Below the pieces are notes generated by a model, which was given only the letters and a program-made list of their open reading frames with translations, was not told where the DNA came from and searched no databases. DNA of 13,616 bases from assembly GCA_946480845.1 (NCBI GenBank), contig CAMLLJ010000055.1, forward strand, positions 1 through 13,616, given 5' to 3'. Source of the stretch: an uncultured Gemmatimonadota bacterium (GTDB lineage: Bacteria; Gemmatimonadota; Gemmatimonadetes; Gemmatimonadales; GWC2-71-9). Each line of letters opens with the position of its first letter. Positions within the stretch are counted from its first letter, which is position 1. Both the position numbers and the translations under genes were made by a program. Of this stretch, positions 7,739 to 13,484 are shown piece after piece.

Positions 7739-9499
7739 ATGCGCCTGCTCTGGTCGTACCTCCGTCACTACCGCTGGCTCGTCGTGCTCGCGCTGGTCCT
7801 CGCGGCGACCAACCAGGTCTTCTCGCTGCTCGACCCGCTGATCTTCCGCCACGTCATCGACGAGTACGCCACCCGCTACAGCGAGTACACCACCGCCGAG
7901 TTCTTCCGCGGCGTCACCGTGCTGCTGGCCGCCGCGGTGGGCGTGGCGTTCGTGTCGCGCGTGGCCAAGAACTTCCAGGACTACGTGGTCAACGTCGTGG
8001 TCCAGCGGCTCGGGGCCCGGCTCTACGCCGACGGGATCCGCCACTCGCTCGAGCTGCCCTATGCCGTCTTCGAGGACCAGCGGAGCGGCGAGACGCTGGG
8101 CAAGCTGCAGAAGGTACGCACCGACGTGGAGCGCTTCATCGCCGCGGCGGTGAACGTGCTGTTCACCACGATCGTCGGCGTGGTGTTCGTGATGATCTAC
8201 GCCCTCAACACCCACTGGGCGATCGCGCCGGTGTTCCTCATCACCGTGCCGCTGCTCTTCTGGGTCAGCTCGACGCTCAGCCGCAAGGTGAAGGCGGTGC
8301 AGAAGGTGATCGTGGCCGAGACCACGGCACTCGCCGGCGCCACCACGGAGTCGCTCCGCAACATCGAGCTGGTGAAGAGCCTCGGCCTCGCCGACCAGGA
8401 GGTGGGCCGGCTCAACTCGACCACCGACAAGATCCTCCAGCTCGAGCTGCGCAAGGTGCGCTACCTGCGGAGCCTCAGCTTCATCCAGGGCACGGTGGTC
8501 AACTTCCTGCGCACCTCGATCCTCTTCTTCATGCTCTACCTGATCTACGCGCAGCAGATCACCGTCGGGCAGTTCTTCTCGATGATGATCTACTCGTTCT
8601 TCATCTTCGGGCCTCTGCAGGAGATGGGCAACGTGATCAACATCTACCGGGAGACCGAGGCCTCGCTCGCCAAGTTCGAGGAGATCATGGCGATGCCGCT
8701 GGCGCCGCGCCCCGCGTCCCCGGTCACGGTCGGGACGCTGCACACGCTCGGCTTCGACCGGGTCACCTTCCAGCATCCGACGGCGCGCGCCCCGGCGCTC
8801 CGCGACGTCTCCTTCACGGTCTCGCGCGGGCAGACCGCCGCCTTCGTCGGCCCATCGGGCGCCGGCAAGTCCACCCTCGTCAAGCTGATCGTGGGGCTCT
8901 ATCCTCCGGCGTCGGGACGGGTGCTCTACAACGGCCACGGCCACGACCAGGTGGACCTCGAGGCGCTGCGCGAGGACATCGGGCTCGTCACCCAGGATGC
9001 CCAGCTCTTCTCGGGGACGATCCGCGAGAACCTGCTCTTCGTCCGCCCCGGCGCCACCGACGCCGAGTGCCTCGAGGTGCTGGAGAAGGCCGCCGCGCAT
9101 TCCCTGCTCGCCCGGGCGGACCGCGGCCTCGACACCGTGATCGGCGAAGGGGGCGTGAAGGTGTCCGGCGGCGAGAAGCAGCGGCTCGCCATCGCGCGGG
9201 CGCTGCTGCGCCGCCCGCACCTCCTGGTCTTCGACGAGGCCACCTCCGCGCTCGACTCGCTCACCGAGGAGGAGGTCGCCGAGACCATGCGCGAGGTGGC
9301 CGCGGCCCGCGACGTGATCACGGTGCTGATCGCGCACCGGCTCTCCACGGTGATGCACGCCGACTGCATCCACGTGCTGGAGCGCGGCGCCATCATCGAG
9401 TCGGGCCGCCATGCCGAGCTGCTCGCCCGCGGCGGCCTCTACGCCGCGATGTGGCGCCAGCAGATCGGGGAGCGCGAGGCGCGGAGGAGCGTCGCATGA
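7739..9499 (+). CDS. ABC exporter half-transporter (TMD-NBD fusion)
   Basis: This 586-residue protein has an N-terminal transmembrane domain (helices roughly at 12-32, 58-75, 138-158, 160-180, 250-272 and 275-295) and a C-terminal nucleotide-binding domain from about 335. The NBD is intact: Walker A GPSGAGKST (371-379), Q-loop VTQDAQ (Gln419), signature VSGGEKQ (475-481), Walker B LLVFDEA with Glu500, D-loop SALD, and switch IAHRLST (His533). This is the fold of lipid A, drug and peptide exporters that act as dimers. No C39 peptidase domain is present, so it is not a leader-cleaving bacteriocin exporter. The ATG lies 20 bases after the metallopeptidase stop, with only a weak ribosome site, so coupled expression is likely. 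The substrate cannot be told from sequence; lipid or peptide export for the envelope is a guess. Confidence 0.9.
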   Translation: MRLLWSYLRHYRWLVVLALVLAATNQVFSLLDPLIFRHVIDEYATRYSEYTTAEFFRGVTVLLAAAVGVAFVSRVAKNFQDYVVNVVVQRLGARLYADGIRHSLELPYAVFEDQRSGETLGKLQKVRTDVERFIAAAVNVLFTTIVGVVFVMIYALNTHWAIAPVFLITVPLLFWVSSTLSRKVKAVQKVIVAETTALAGATTESLRNIELVKSLGLADQEVGRLNSTTDKILQLELRKVRYLRSLSFIQGTVVNFLRTSILFFMLYLIYAQQITVGQFFSMMIYSFFIFGPLQEMGNVINIYRETEASLAKFEEIMAMPLAPRPASPVTVGTLHTLGFDRVTFQHPTARAPALRDVSFTVSRGQTAAFVGPSGAGKSTLVKLIVGLYPPASGRVLYNGHGHDQVDLEALREDIGLVTQDAQLFSGTIRENLLFVRPGATDAECLEVLEKAAAHSLLARADRGLDTVIGEGGVKVSGGEKQRLAIARALLRRPHLLVFDEATSALDSLTEEEVAETMREVAAARDVITVLIAHRLSTVMHADCIHVLERGAIIESGRHAELLARGGLYAAMWRQQIGEREARRSVA

Positions 9500-9957
9500 C
9501 CTTCCGGGTGTCCGCCGTGCGGCGGATCGACGCCGCGCCCGAGCGGGTGTTCGGCATCCTCGCCGACTACCGGGTCGGGCATCCGGCCATCCTGCCGAAG
9601 CGGTTCTTCACCGGCCTCGAGGTCGAGCAGGGCGGCTACGGCGCCGGCACGGTGATCCGCTACGGCATGCGCGCGGCGGGCCGCGTCAACCGCGCGCGCG
9701 CCGCAGTCACCGAGCCGGTGCCGGGCCGTGTGCTGGTCGAGACCGACCTCGGCGACCGCGGCATCGTGACCACCTTCACCGTCTCACCGGCGGGCGAGGG
9801 CCGATCGGAGGTCGAGTTCGCCACCGACCTTCCGTCGCGCGGCGGCCCGCTCGGCATGCTCGAGCGGATGTTCGTCAGGCGCTACCTCAGGCGCGTGTAC
9901 GCCGAGGAGCTGCAGCTGCTCGCCGAGCGGGCCACTACGACACCGGAGGCGCCATGA
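9496..9957 (+). CDS. SRPBCC-family (polyketide cyclase/START-like) protein
   Basis: This 153-residue protein has the SRPBCC pattern: an opening beta strand with SAVRRIDAAPERVFGILADY, a middle rich in alternating beta strands (GAGTVIRYGMRAAGR, GRVLVETDLG, TTFTVSPAGEGRSEVEFATD) and a long C-terminal helix (PLGMLERMFVRRYLRRVYAEELQLLAE). The family forms a cavity that binds hydrophobic ligands; a specific ligand or enzymatic activity cannot be assigned. There is no signal peptide, so it is cytoplasmic. Its ATG overlaps the ABC transporter stop (ATGA at 9496), with a strong GGAGGAG at 9483-9489. This indicates translational coupling and perhaps a link between lipid-like ligand binding and the exporter. 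Confidence 0.78.
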   Translation: MTFRVSAVRRIDAAPERVFGILADYRVGHPAILPKRFFTGLEVEQGGYGAGTVIRYGMRAAGRVNRARAAVTEPVPGRVLVETDLGDRGIVTTFTVSPAGEGRSEVEFATDLPSRGGPLGMLERMFVRRYLRRVYAEELQLLAERATTTPEAP

Positions 9958-10400
9958 CCCGCATCCTGCTCGCGTCGCTCCATCTCCTCGCCTTCGGCAT
10001 CGGGCTCGGCGCGGTGTGGGCGCGGGGCCACCTGCTCCGGGTGCCGGGCGCCGAGGCGCGCCTCCCCGCGGCGTTCCGGGCCGACATGCTGTGGGGCATC
10101 GCCGCCCTGCTCTGGCTCAGCACCGGCCTCTGGCGCTGGCTCGGCGGGATCGAGAAGGACTCCTCGTACTACACCGGCAATCACGTCTTCCTGGCCAAGA
10201 TGGGGCTCTTCGTGCTGGTCGTCCTGCTCGAGATGAAGCCGATGACCACACTCGGAAAGTGGCGCCGTGAGGTGGCGCGTGGGGGCACGCCCGACCTGCG
10301 CGACGCCCCGGCGCTCGGCACGCTGAGCTACGTCCAGGTGGCGATCCTGCTGGTCATGCTGGTGGCCGCCACGGCGATGGCCCGGGGCCACGGCGCGTGA
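9954..10400 (+). CDS. DUF2214 family membrane protein
   Basis: This 148-residue protein has four predicted membrane segments, about 5-25, 44-62, 78-95 and 124-142. The middle carries the DUF2214 signature: RADMLWGIAALLWLSTGLWRW, then KDSSYYTGNHVFLAKMGLF and LLEMKPMTTLGKWR, matching the family's D..yG.aA..l..G..R, yY..N..F.aKm and P...W pattern from memory. The family has no established function. The ATG overlaps the SRPBCC stop (ATGA at 9954), with GGAGG at 9945-9949 and a spacing of four. It belongs to the same polycistronic run as the ABC exporter. Confidence 0.75.
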   Translation: MTRILLASLHLLAFGIGLGAVWARGHLLRVPGAEARLPAAFRADMLWGIAALLWLSTGLWRWLGGIEKDSSYYTGNHVFLAKMGLFVLVVLLEMKPMTTLGKWRREVARGGTPDLRDAPALGTLSYVQVAILLVMLVAATAMARGHGA

Positions 10401-10822
10401 CGATGGCCCAGCGCGACGTCGTCCTCCGCTGGATCGAGCAGCTCGGCCGGCTCGTGGCCCGCCTGCTGGGACGCGGCTCCGCGGGGGACCTTGCGACGGC
10501 GCGCGACCAGGTGGACGAGGCCGTCGTGTCGCTGCTGGGGCCGCTCGCGCAGATCCTGCCGCAGCTCGAGCCCGGCAGCGCGGCCGAGCTGCTCAGGGAC
10601 CCCGGGCGCATCTTCGCATATGCCCAGCTCCTCGACCTCGATGCGGCCATCCGGGAGGCGGCCGGGGATCGGGAGGCCGCAAGGGAAGGCCGGGAGCGCG
10701 CCGTGGCGCTGGCGAAGGCGGCCGTCGCGCAGGCCGGCGGCGAGAGGACGCCGTGGACCGAGTGGATCGCGGCGCGCACGGGCACGGGCGCCCCGGGCAG
10801 GACCGATGCTGCTGACCGCTAG
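10397..10822 (+). CDS. Small helical protein of unknown function (possibly DUF6483-like)
   Basis: This 141-residue, almost wholly helical, soluble protein starts at GTG overlapping the DUF2214 stop (GTGA at 10397); an in-frame ATG at 10403 gives a protein two residues shorter and may be the true start. The N-terminus QRDVVLRWIEQLGRLVARLLG resembles, from memory, DUF6483 proteins, which begin with a similar helix; this is a weak suggestion only. A segment near residues 75-115 (LLDLDAAIREAAGDREAAREGRERAVALAKAAV) has the helix-turn-helix spacing of a TPR-like unit. No signal peptide, cysteine or catalytic motif is visible. The overlap at both ends makes it part of the operon. Confidence 0.6.
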   Translation: MTMAQRDVVLRWIEQLGRLVARLLGRGSAGDLATARDQVDEAVVSLLGPLAQILPQLEPGSAAELLRDPGRIFAYAQLLDLDAAIREAAGDREAAREGRERAVALAKAAVAQAGGERTPWTEWIAARTGTGAPGRTDAADR

Positions 10823-10958
10823 CGAGCGCCGGGCGGTCCGCGAGGGCCGGCTGTCCGATTCCGATGCCAGGTACCTCATCCGGCGTCGCCTCATGACGAC
10901 GGCCCTTGGCGCCGTGCTCGGTTACGGCGGCCTCTGGCTGCTCAGCAGGCTCCTGTAG
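10806..10958 (+). CDS. Very small single-pass membrane protein, unknown function
   Basis: The 50-residue product MLLTASERRAVREGRLSD... has a charged helical N-terminal half ending in Arg-rich YLIRRRLM, followed by one hydrophobic segment (about 31-49, TTALGAVLGYGGLWLLSRLL). The Arg cluster before the helix predicts a cytoplasmic N-terminus by the positive-inside rule. It starts 17 bases before the end of the preceding gene in another frame, with AGGA at 10799-10802 just upstream. Being last in an overlapping gene run, in frame and with a clear TM helix supports it as real; small size keeps confidence moderate. No family recognised. Confidence 0.55.
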   Translation: MLLTASERRAVREGRLSDSDARYLIRRRLMTTALGAVLGYGGLWLLSRLL

Positions 10959-11063
10959 GCGCCATTCCGGCAGGCCATGGCGGCACGGTGGTTGCGTTGG
11001 CACGCGGGCGCTGGTTACCCTGTGAGGGGGCATGTTCGGTCATTCTGCCGGAGGACGATCTCA
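10959..11063 (+). promoter_or_regulatory. Intergenic gap, probable promoter region for the L,D-transpeptidase gene
   Basis: About 105 bp, the longest non-coding gap in the window. A 6-bp hairpin (CGCCAT 10960-10965 / ATGGCG 10977-10982) directly follows the preceding stop. A poor sigma-70-like pair is possible, TTGCGT at 10992-10997 and TACCCT at 11016-11021, matching only partly. Nothing stronger is visible. Confidence 0.3.
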
Positions 11064-11753
11064 GTGCATAAGGTTTCCCAGATCGCCGCGGCGGTGGCCG
11101 GGCTGGTCCTCGTGTTCCCCGCGCCGTCGGTGCGCGCCGTCTCGCGTCCCGTGCCGGCCGCACCGGCCGATTCCATCGCGGGTTCCCTCGAGATCAACGC
11201 GTCGAATGCCGGGCTCCGTCCGGTGGTGCTCGAGCTGGCGCTCCGCGCGCACGCGCGTGCCACCGCCGCCGGTGAGACGGCAAGCCCCCTCCTCACGGTA
11301 ATCGACTACAGCCTCCTCTCCCGCGAGCGCCGGCTCTGGGTCCTCGACCTCGACAGTGGCGAGGTGCTCGCCCGCGAGCTGGTGGCACACGGCAACGGGA
11401 CCGGCGGCGATGCGGCCCGGCACTTCTCCAACCGCCCCGGCAGCTACCAGTCGAGCCTCGGCACCTTCGTGACGGGCCCGACGTACCACGGCAAGCACGG
11501 CCTGTCGCTCAGGCTGCGCGGCCTCGATGCCGGCCTCAATGACAAGGCCGAGGCGCGCGCCATCGTGGTGCACGGCGCCCGCTACGTGAACGAGGACATC
11601 GTGGACCAGCTCGGCCGTCTCGGCCGGAGCCAGGGCTGCCCGGCGCTGAGCGAGGAAGCAGCCCCCCGCATCATCGAGCTCATCCGCGGCGGCAGCGTCG
11701 TCTTCTCCTATTTTCCCGACCCCCGCCTCGAAAGCACGCTGGCCGCCTCCTAG
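11064..11753 (+). CDS. Murein L,D-transpeptidase catalytic domain protein (YkuD_2-like)
   Basis: This 229-residue exported protein has a signal peptide at about 1-25 (VSQIAAAVAGLVLVFPAPSVRA). The catalytic core is seen in HFSNRPGSYQSSLGTF (120-135), YHGKHGLSLRLRGLD (141-155), the active-site His170 in IVVHGARY, and the nucleophile Cys192 in SQGCPAL, the usual SxGC[PI] motif of YkuD-fold enzymes. These enzymes form 3-3 peptidoglycan crosslinks or attach proteins to murein. The layout fits the YkuD_2 branch, which lacks a separate peptidoglycan-binding domain. A GTG start was chosen because GGAGG at 11050-11054 lies nine bases upstream and the signal peptide then has a normal n-region. An in-frame ATG at 10977 would add 29 residues and bury the signal, so it was not used. 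Confidence 0.87.
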   Translation: MHKVSQIAAAVAGLVLVFPAPSVRAVSRPVPAAPADSIAGSLEINASNAGLRPVVLELALRAHARATAAGETASPLLTVIDYSLLSRERRLWVLDLDSGEVLARELVAHGNGTGGDAARHFSNRPGSYQSSLGTFVTGPTYHGKHGLSLRLRGLDAGLNDKAEARAIVVHGARYVNEDIVDQLGRLGRSQGCPALSEEAAPRIIELIRGGSVVFSYFPDPRLESTLAAS

Positions 11754-11758
11754 GCGGC
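11742..11758 (+). terminator. Stop-codon-spanning hairpin after the L,D-transpeptidase gene
   Basis: GCCGCCT (11742-11748) and AGGCGGC (11752-11758) form a 7-bp stem with a CCT loop. The TAG stop at 11751-11753 spans the loop and right arm. No T-run follows, and a co-oriented gene starts 21 bases later, so it may only attenuate or protect the upstream message. Confidence 0.35.
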
Positions 11759-11778
11759 GTTCCAGGAGAGGTGCGCAG

Positions 11779-12273
11779 ATGCCGTCCCGCCGCGCCGCCG
11801 TGCCCCTCGCCCCATTCGGCGCCGTCCTCCTCGGCGCCTGCCTCGTCTTCAGGCCCGCCGAGCTGCCGCCCCCGTCCGATGAACCGACCCGGCTGGAGCA
11901 GACCATCGCCGCCGCGATCATGGCCCGCGACTCGGTCACCCTCGGCCGCTTCATCGCCCCCGGCTTCACGCTGCTCAACGCGAATCCCTCGGACCCGCCG
12001 ATCACGCGCGAAGCGTGGCTCGGCCGCGCGCTCAAGGAGTTCTCCATCGACTCGATCGCTGTCCGCGACGTGACCGGCCGCTGGGCGGGCGACACGCTGT
12101 TCACCGAGTTCTGGATCTACTACCGGGGCAAGCAGGGCGAGCAGCCGGTGGCCGCGGAGGAGACCCGGATGCGGGACACCTGGCTGCTCGACGCGGCCCG
12201 CTGGCAGCTGCTCAGCCGCCGGACGCTCGAGTCGCGGCCCGTCCCGGTGCCCGAAGGCCAGGCAGGCCGGTAA
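11779..12273 (+). CDS. NTF2-like/SnoaL-type lipoprotein
   Basis: This 164-residue protein has the N-terminus MPSRRAAVPLAPFGAVLLGAC, whose lipobox LLGAC predicts lipid modification at Cys21. Residues 38-150 fit the NTF2-like/DUF4440 cone fold: an opening helix (RLEQTIAAAIMARDSVTLGRFIAPGFTLLNA), ITREAWLGRAL, then strands (VRDVTGRWAGDTLFTEFWIYYRG, TRMRDTWLLDAARWQLLSRRTLES). Such domains bind small ligands or serve as accessory subunits; no catalytic role can be assigned. AGGAGAGG at 11764-11771 gives a strong ribosome site. It lies 25 bases after the L,D-transpeptidase gene and is probably co-transcribed, so it may be an envelope accessory protein. Confidence 0.75.
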   Translation: MPSRRAAVPLAPFGAVLLGACLVFRPAELPPPSDEPTRLEQTIAAAIMARDSVTLGRFIAPGFTLLNANPSDPPITREAWLGRALKEFSIDSIAVRDVTGRWAGDTLFTEFWIYYRGKQGEQPVAAEETRMRDTWLLDAARWQLLSRRTLESRPVPVPEGQAGR

Positions 12274-12275
12274 GG

Positions 12276-12301
12276 CCCGGGCTTGACGTTTTCAGCCCGG
12301 G
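12276..12301. repeat. 8-bp inverted repeat flanking the marR -35 element
   Basis: CCCGGGCT (12276-12283) and AGCCCGGG (12294-12301) are perfect inverted copies with a 10-base loop. They lie three bases after the upstream TAA and enclose most of the TTGACG -35 hexamer at 12283-12288. The repeat could be the terminator of the lipoprotein gene (no T-run after the right arm) or a second regulator site. Confidence 0.5.
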
Positions 12302-12310
12302 ATGTATCTT
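12283..12310 (+). promoter_or_regulatory. Promoter of the MarR-family regulator gene
   Basis: TTGACG (12283-12288) and TATCTT (12305-12310) are separated by 16 bp, a good sigma-70 type match. The predicted transcription start, near 12317, is only about seven bases before the ATG at 12324, and no Shine-Dalgarno is visible, implying a nearly leaderless mRNA. Confidence 0.65.
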
Positions 12311-12321
12311 AGTACTGAGAT
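12305..12321. promoter_or_regulatory. MarR-type operator overlapping the marR -10 element
   Basis: ATCTTAGTACTGAGAT (12306-12321) is a 16-bp palindrome with one mismatched pair, preceded by T. It has the ATCT-N8-AGAT architecture known for MarR-family operators such as those of MhqR. It overlaps the -10 and start region, predicting autorepression. A related copy lies at 12831-12845 before the yceI-like gene. Confidence 0.65.
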
Positions 12322-12323
12322 TT

Positions 12324-12809
12324 ATGGCCGACGACACCTCCCGGGCTTTCGCCCCCGACCGCCGCACCGCCAGCGCCCTCCGGCTCTGGGTCGTGCTCTC
12401 CCGCGCCTACGCGAGCGTGGCGGAGCATACCGGCCGGCAGGTAGCGGCCCATGGGCTCACCCCCGCGGAATTCGGCGTGCTCGAAGCACTGTACCACAAG
12501 GGTCCGCTCCTGGTGGGCGAGCTGCAGCGGAAGATCCTGGTCTCGAGCGGCGGCACCACCTACCTGGTGGACCGGCTGGCCCAGCGCGGACTGGTGGAGC
12601 GGCGCGAATGCCCCACCGACCGGCGCGCGCGCTATGCGGCGCTCACCAGCCGCGGGGAGCAGCTCATCGCCCGGATCTTTCCCGAGCACGCCCAGGTGAT
12701 CGCCGAGGCGATGTCGGGGCTGACGGAGGAGAAGAAGCGCCAGGCCACGGCGCTTCTCCGGGAACTGGGCCTGCACGCGGCACCCGCGGGGGAGGATACC
12801 GCGGCCTGA
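12324..12809 (+). CDS. MarR-family transcriptional regulator
   Basis: This 161-residue protein has the MarR winged-helix fold: a dimerisation helix (LRLWVVLSRAYASVAEHTGRQVAA, about 19-42), LTPAEFGVLEAL (45-56), VGELQRKILVSSGGTTYLVDRLAQRGLV (64-91, including the recognition helix), and the wing RRECPTDRRARYAALTSRGEQL (93-114) with the conserved Asp99 and Arg101. Its only Cys, Cys96, sits at the base of the wing. The usual OhrR N-terminal sensing Cys is absent, but Cys96 could sense electrophiles or oxidants; that is speculation. The gene has its own promoter overlapped by a palindromic operator, and the same motif lies before the downstream YceI-family gene 85 bp away. MarR proteins usually repress and are released by small phenolic, quinone or oxidant ligands. 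Confidence 0.9.
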   Translation: MADDTSRAFAPDRRTASALRLWVVLSRAYASVAEHTGRQVAAHGLTPAEFGVLEALYHKGPLLVGELQRKILVSSGGTTYLVDRLAQRGLVERRECPTDRRARYAALTSRGEQLIARIFPEHAQVIAEAMSGLTEEKKRQATALLRELGLHAAPAGEDTAA

Positions 12810-12822
12810 CCGCATTGTGTGC

Positions 12823-12851
12823 TTGACAGATATCTCAGTAGTGAGTATCTT
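12823..12851 (+). promoter_or_regulatory. Strong promoter of the YceI-family gene
   Basis: A perfect TTGACA -35 (12823-12828) and TATCTT -10 (12846-12851) are 17 bp apart, the best promoter in the window. Transcription would start near 12858, leaving a leader of roughly 37 bases before the ATG. Confidence 0.75.
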
Positions 12852-12860
12852 AGTTACGAG
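12831..12860. promoter_or_regulatory. Two tandem operator copies in the yceI-type promoter
   Basis: TATCTCAGTAGTGAG (12831-12845) and TATCTTAGTTACGAG (12846-12860) are directly adjacent 15-bp copies agreeing at 11 positions. The first agrees at 13 of 15 with the marR operator TATCTTAGTACTGAG. Together they cover the spacer, the -10 and the predicted start, a repressor-like position. Confidence 0.65.
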
Positions 12861-12894
12861 CGATACGACGCCAACGCCAGTCAAGGAGCAGATG

Positions 12895-13473
12895 ATGACC
12901 AGCACCACCACCGCCACCCCCGCCGCCGAGACTTCCGCCATCTGGCAGCTGGATCCAGCGCACACGCACGTCGAGTTCTCGGTGAAGCACCTGATGATCG
13001 CGAGGGTCAAGGGGCGCTTCGCGGGCGTCGCCGGGACCGTCGAGATGGGCACCGACCCGGCCGCGTCCACCGTGGACGTGGTGATCGACGCCGCCTCCAT
13101 CGACACCCGCGAGGCGAAGCGCGACGCCCACCTCCGCTCGGCGGACTTCTTCGACGTGGAGCGGTTCCCCACGATCGCATTCCGGAGCCGCGAGGTGCGC
13201 CCGACGGGCGCGGGGGACTTCAGCGTCGTGGGCGACCTGACCATCCGCGACGTCACGCGCGAAGTGACCCTCGAAGTGACCGACGAGGGCCGGGGCACCG
13301 ACCCCTGGGGCGGCGCGCGCGCCGGCTTCAGCGCCACGGCGGAGATCGACCGCCGCGATTTCGGCCTCACCTGGAACCAGGCGCTCGAGGCCGGCGGCGT
13401 CCTGGTCGGGAACGAGATCCGGATTTCGCTGGAGGTGGAGCTGGTGAAGCAGGCGGCCGCCGAGGCGGCCTGA
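12895..13473 (+). CDS. YceI family (lipocalin-like, isoprenoid-binding) protein
   Basis: This 192-residue protein has the YceI motifs: IWQLDPAHTHVEFSVKHLM (16-34) with VKGRF (38-42), SIDTREAKRDAHLRSADFFD (68-87) then FPTIAFRS (91-98), LTIRDVTREVTLEV (115-128) and IDRRDFGLTWN (151-161). YceI-fold proteins are eight-stranded barrels that bind long isoprenoid chains such as polyprenyl phosphates or quinones. Many are periplasmic, but this one has no signal peptide and should be cytosolic. ATGs at 12892 and 12895 are both in frame; 12895 was chosen because AAGGAG (12883-12888) then has a six-base spacing. It has its own promoter with MarR-type operators and is the likely target of the adjacent regulator. 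Confidence 0.9.
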   Translation: MTSTTTATPAAETSAIWQLDPAHTHVEFSVKHLMIARVKGRFAGVAGTVEMGTDPAASTVDVVIDAASIDTREAKRDAHLRSADFFDVERFPTIAFRSREVRPTGAGDFSVVGDLTIRDVTREVTLEVTDEGRGTDPWGGARAGFSATAEIDRRDFGLTWNQALEAGGVLVGNEIRISLEVELVKQAAAEAA

Positions 13474-13484
13474 TCCTCAGGCCG
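13466..13484. terminator. Bidirectional hairpin containing both convergent stop codons
   Basis: CGGCCTGA (13466-13473) and TCAGGCCG (13477-13484) form a perfect 8-bp stem with a TCC loop. The left arm ends with the TGA of the YceI gene, and the right arm holds the reverse-strand TGA of the MFS gene (13477-13479). The two genes are only three bases apart. No T-run is present. Confidence 0.5.

Noticed and set aside
7568..9412. Minus-strand open frame of about 614 codons opposite the ABC exporter
   Set aside because: The product is His/Glu/Arg/Val-rich with no domain, and the plus strand encodes a complete ABC transporter with all motifs.
10977..11063. ATG at 10977 as start of the L,D-transpeptidase
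   Set aside because: It lacks a ribosome site and would put 29 extra residues in front of a clear signal peptide; the GTG at 11064 has GGAGG nine bases upstream.
12801..12814. GCGG-CCTGA-CCGC stem over the marR stop codon as a fourth terminator
   Set aside because: Only four base pairs; too weak to support.
12309..13370. Minus-strand open frame opposite the MarR and YceI genes
   Set aside because: Both plus-strand genes have full family motifs, promoters and starts; the antisense product has no recognisable feature.
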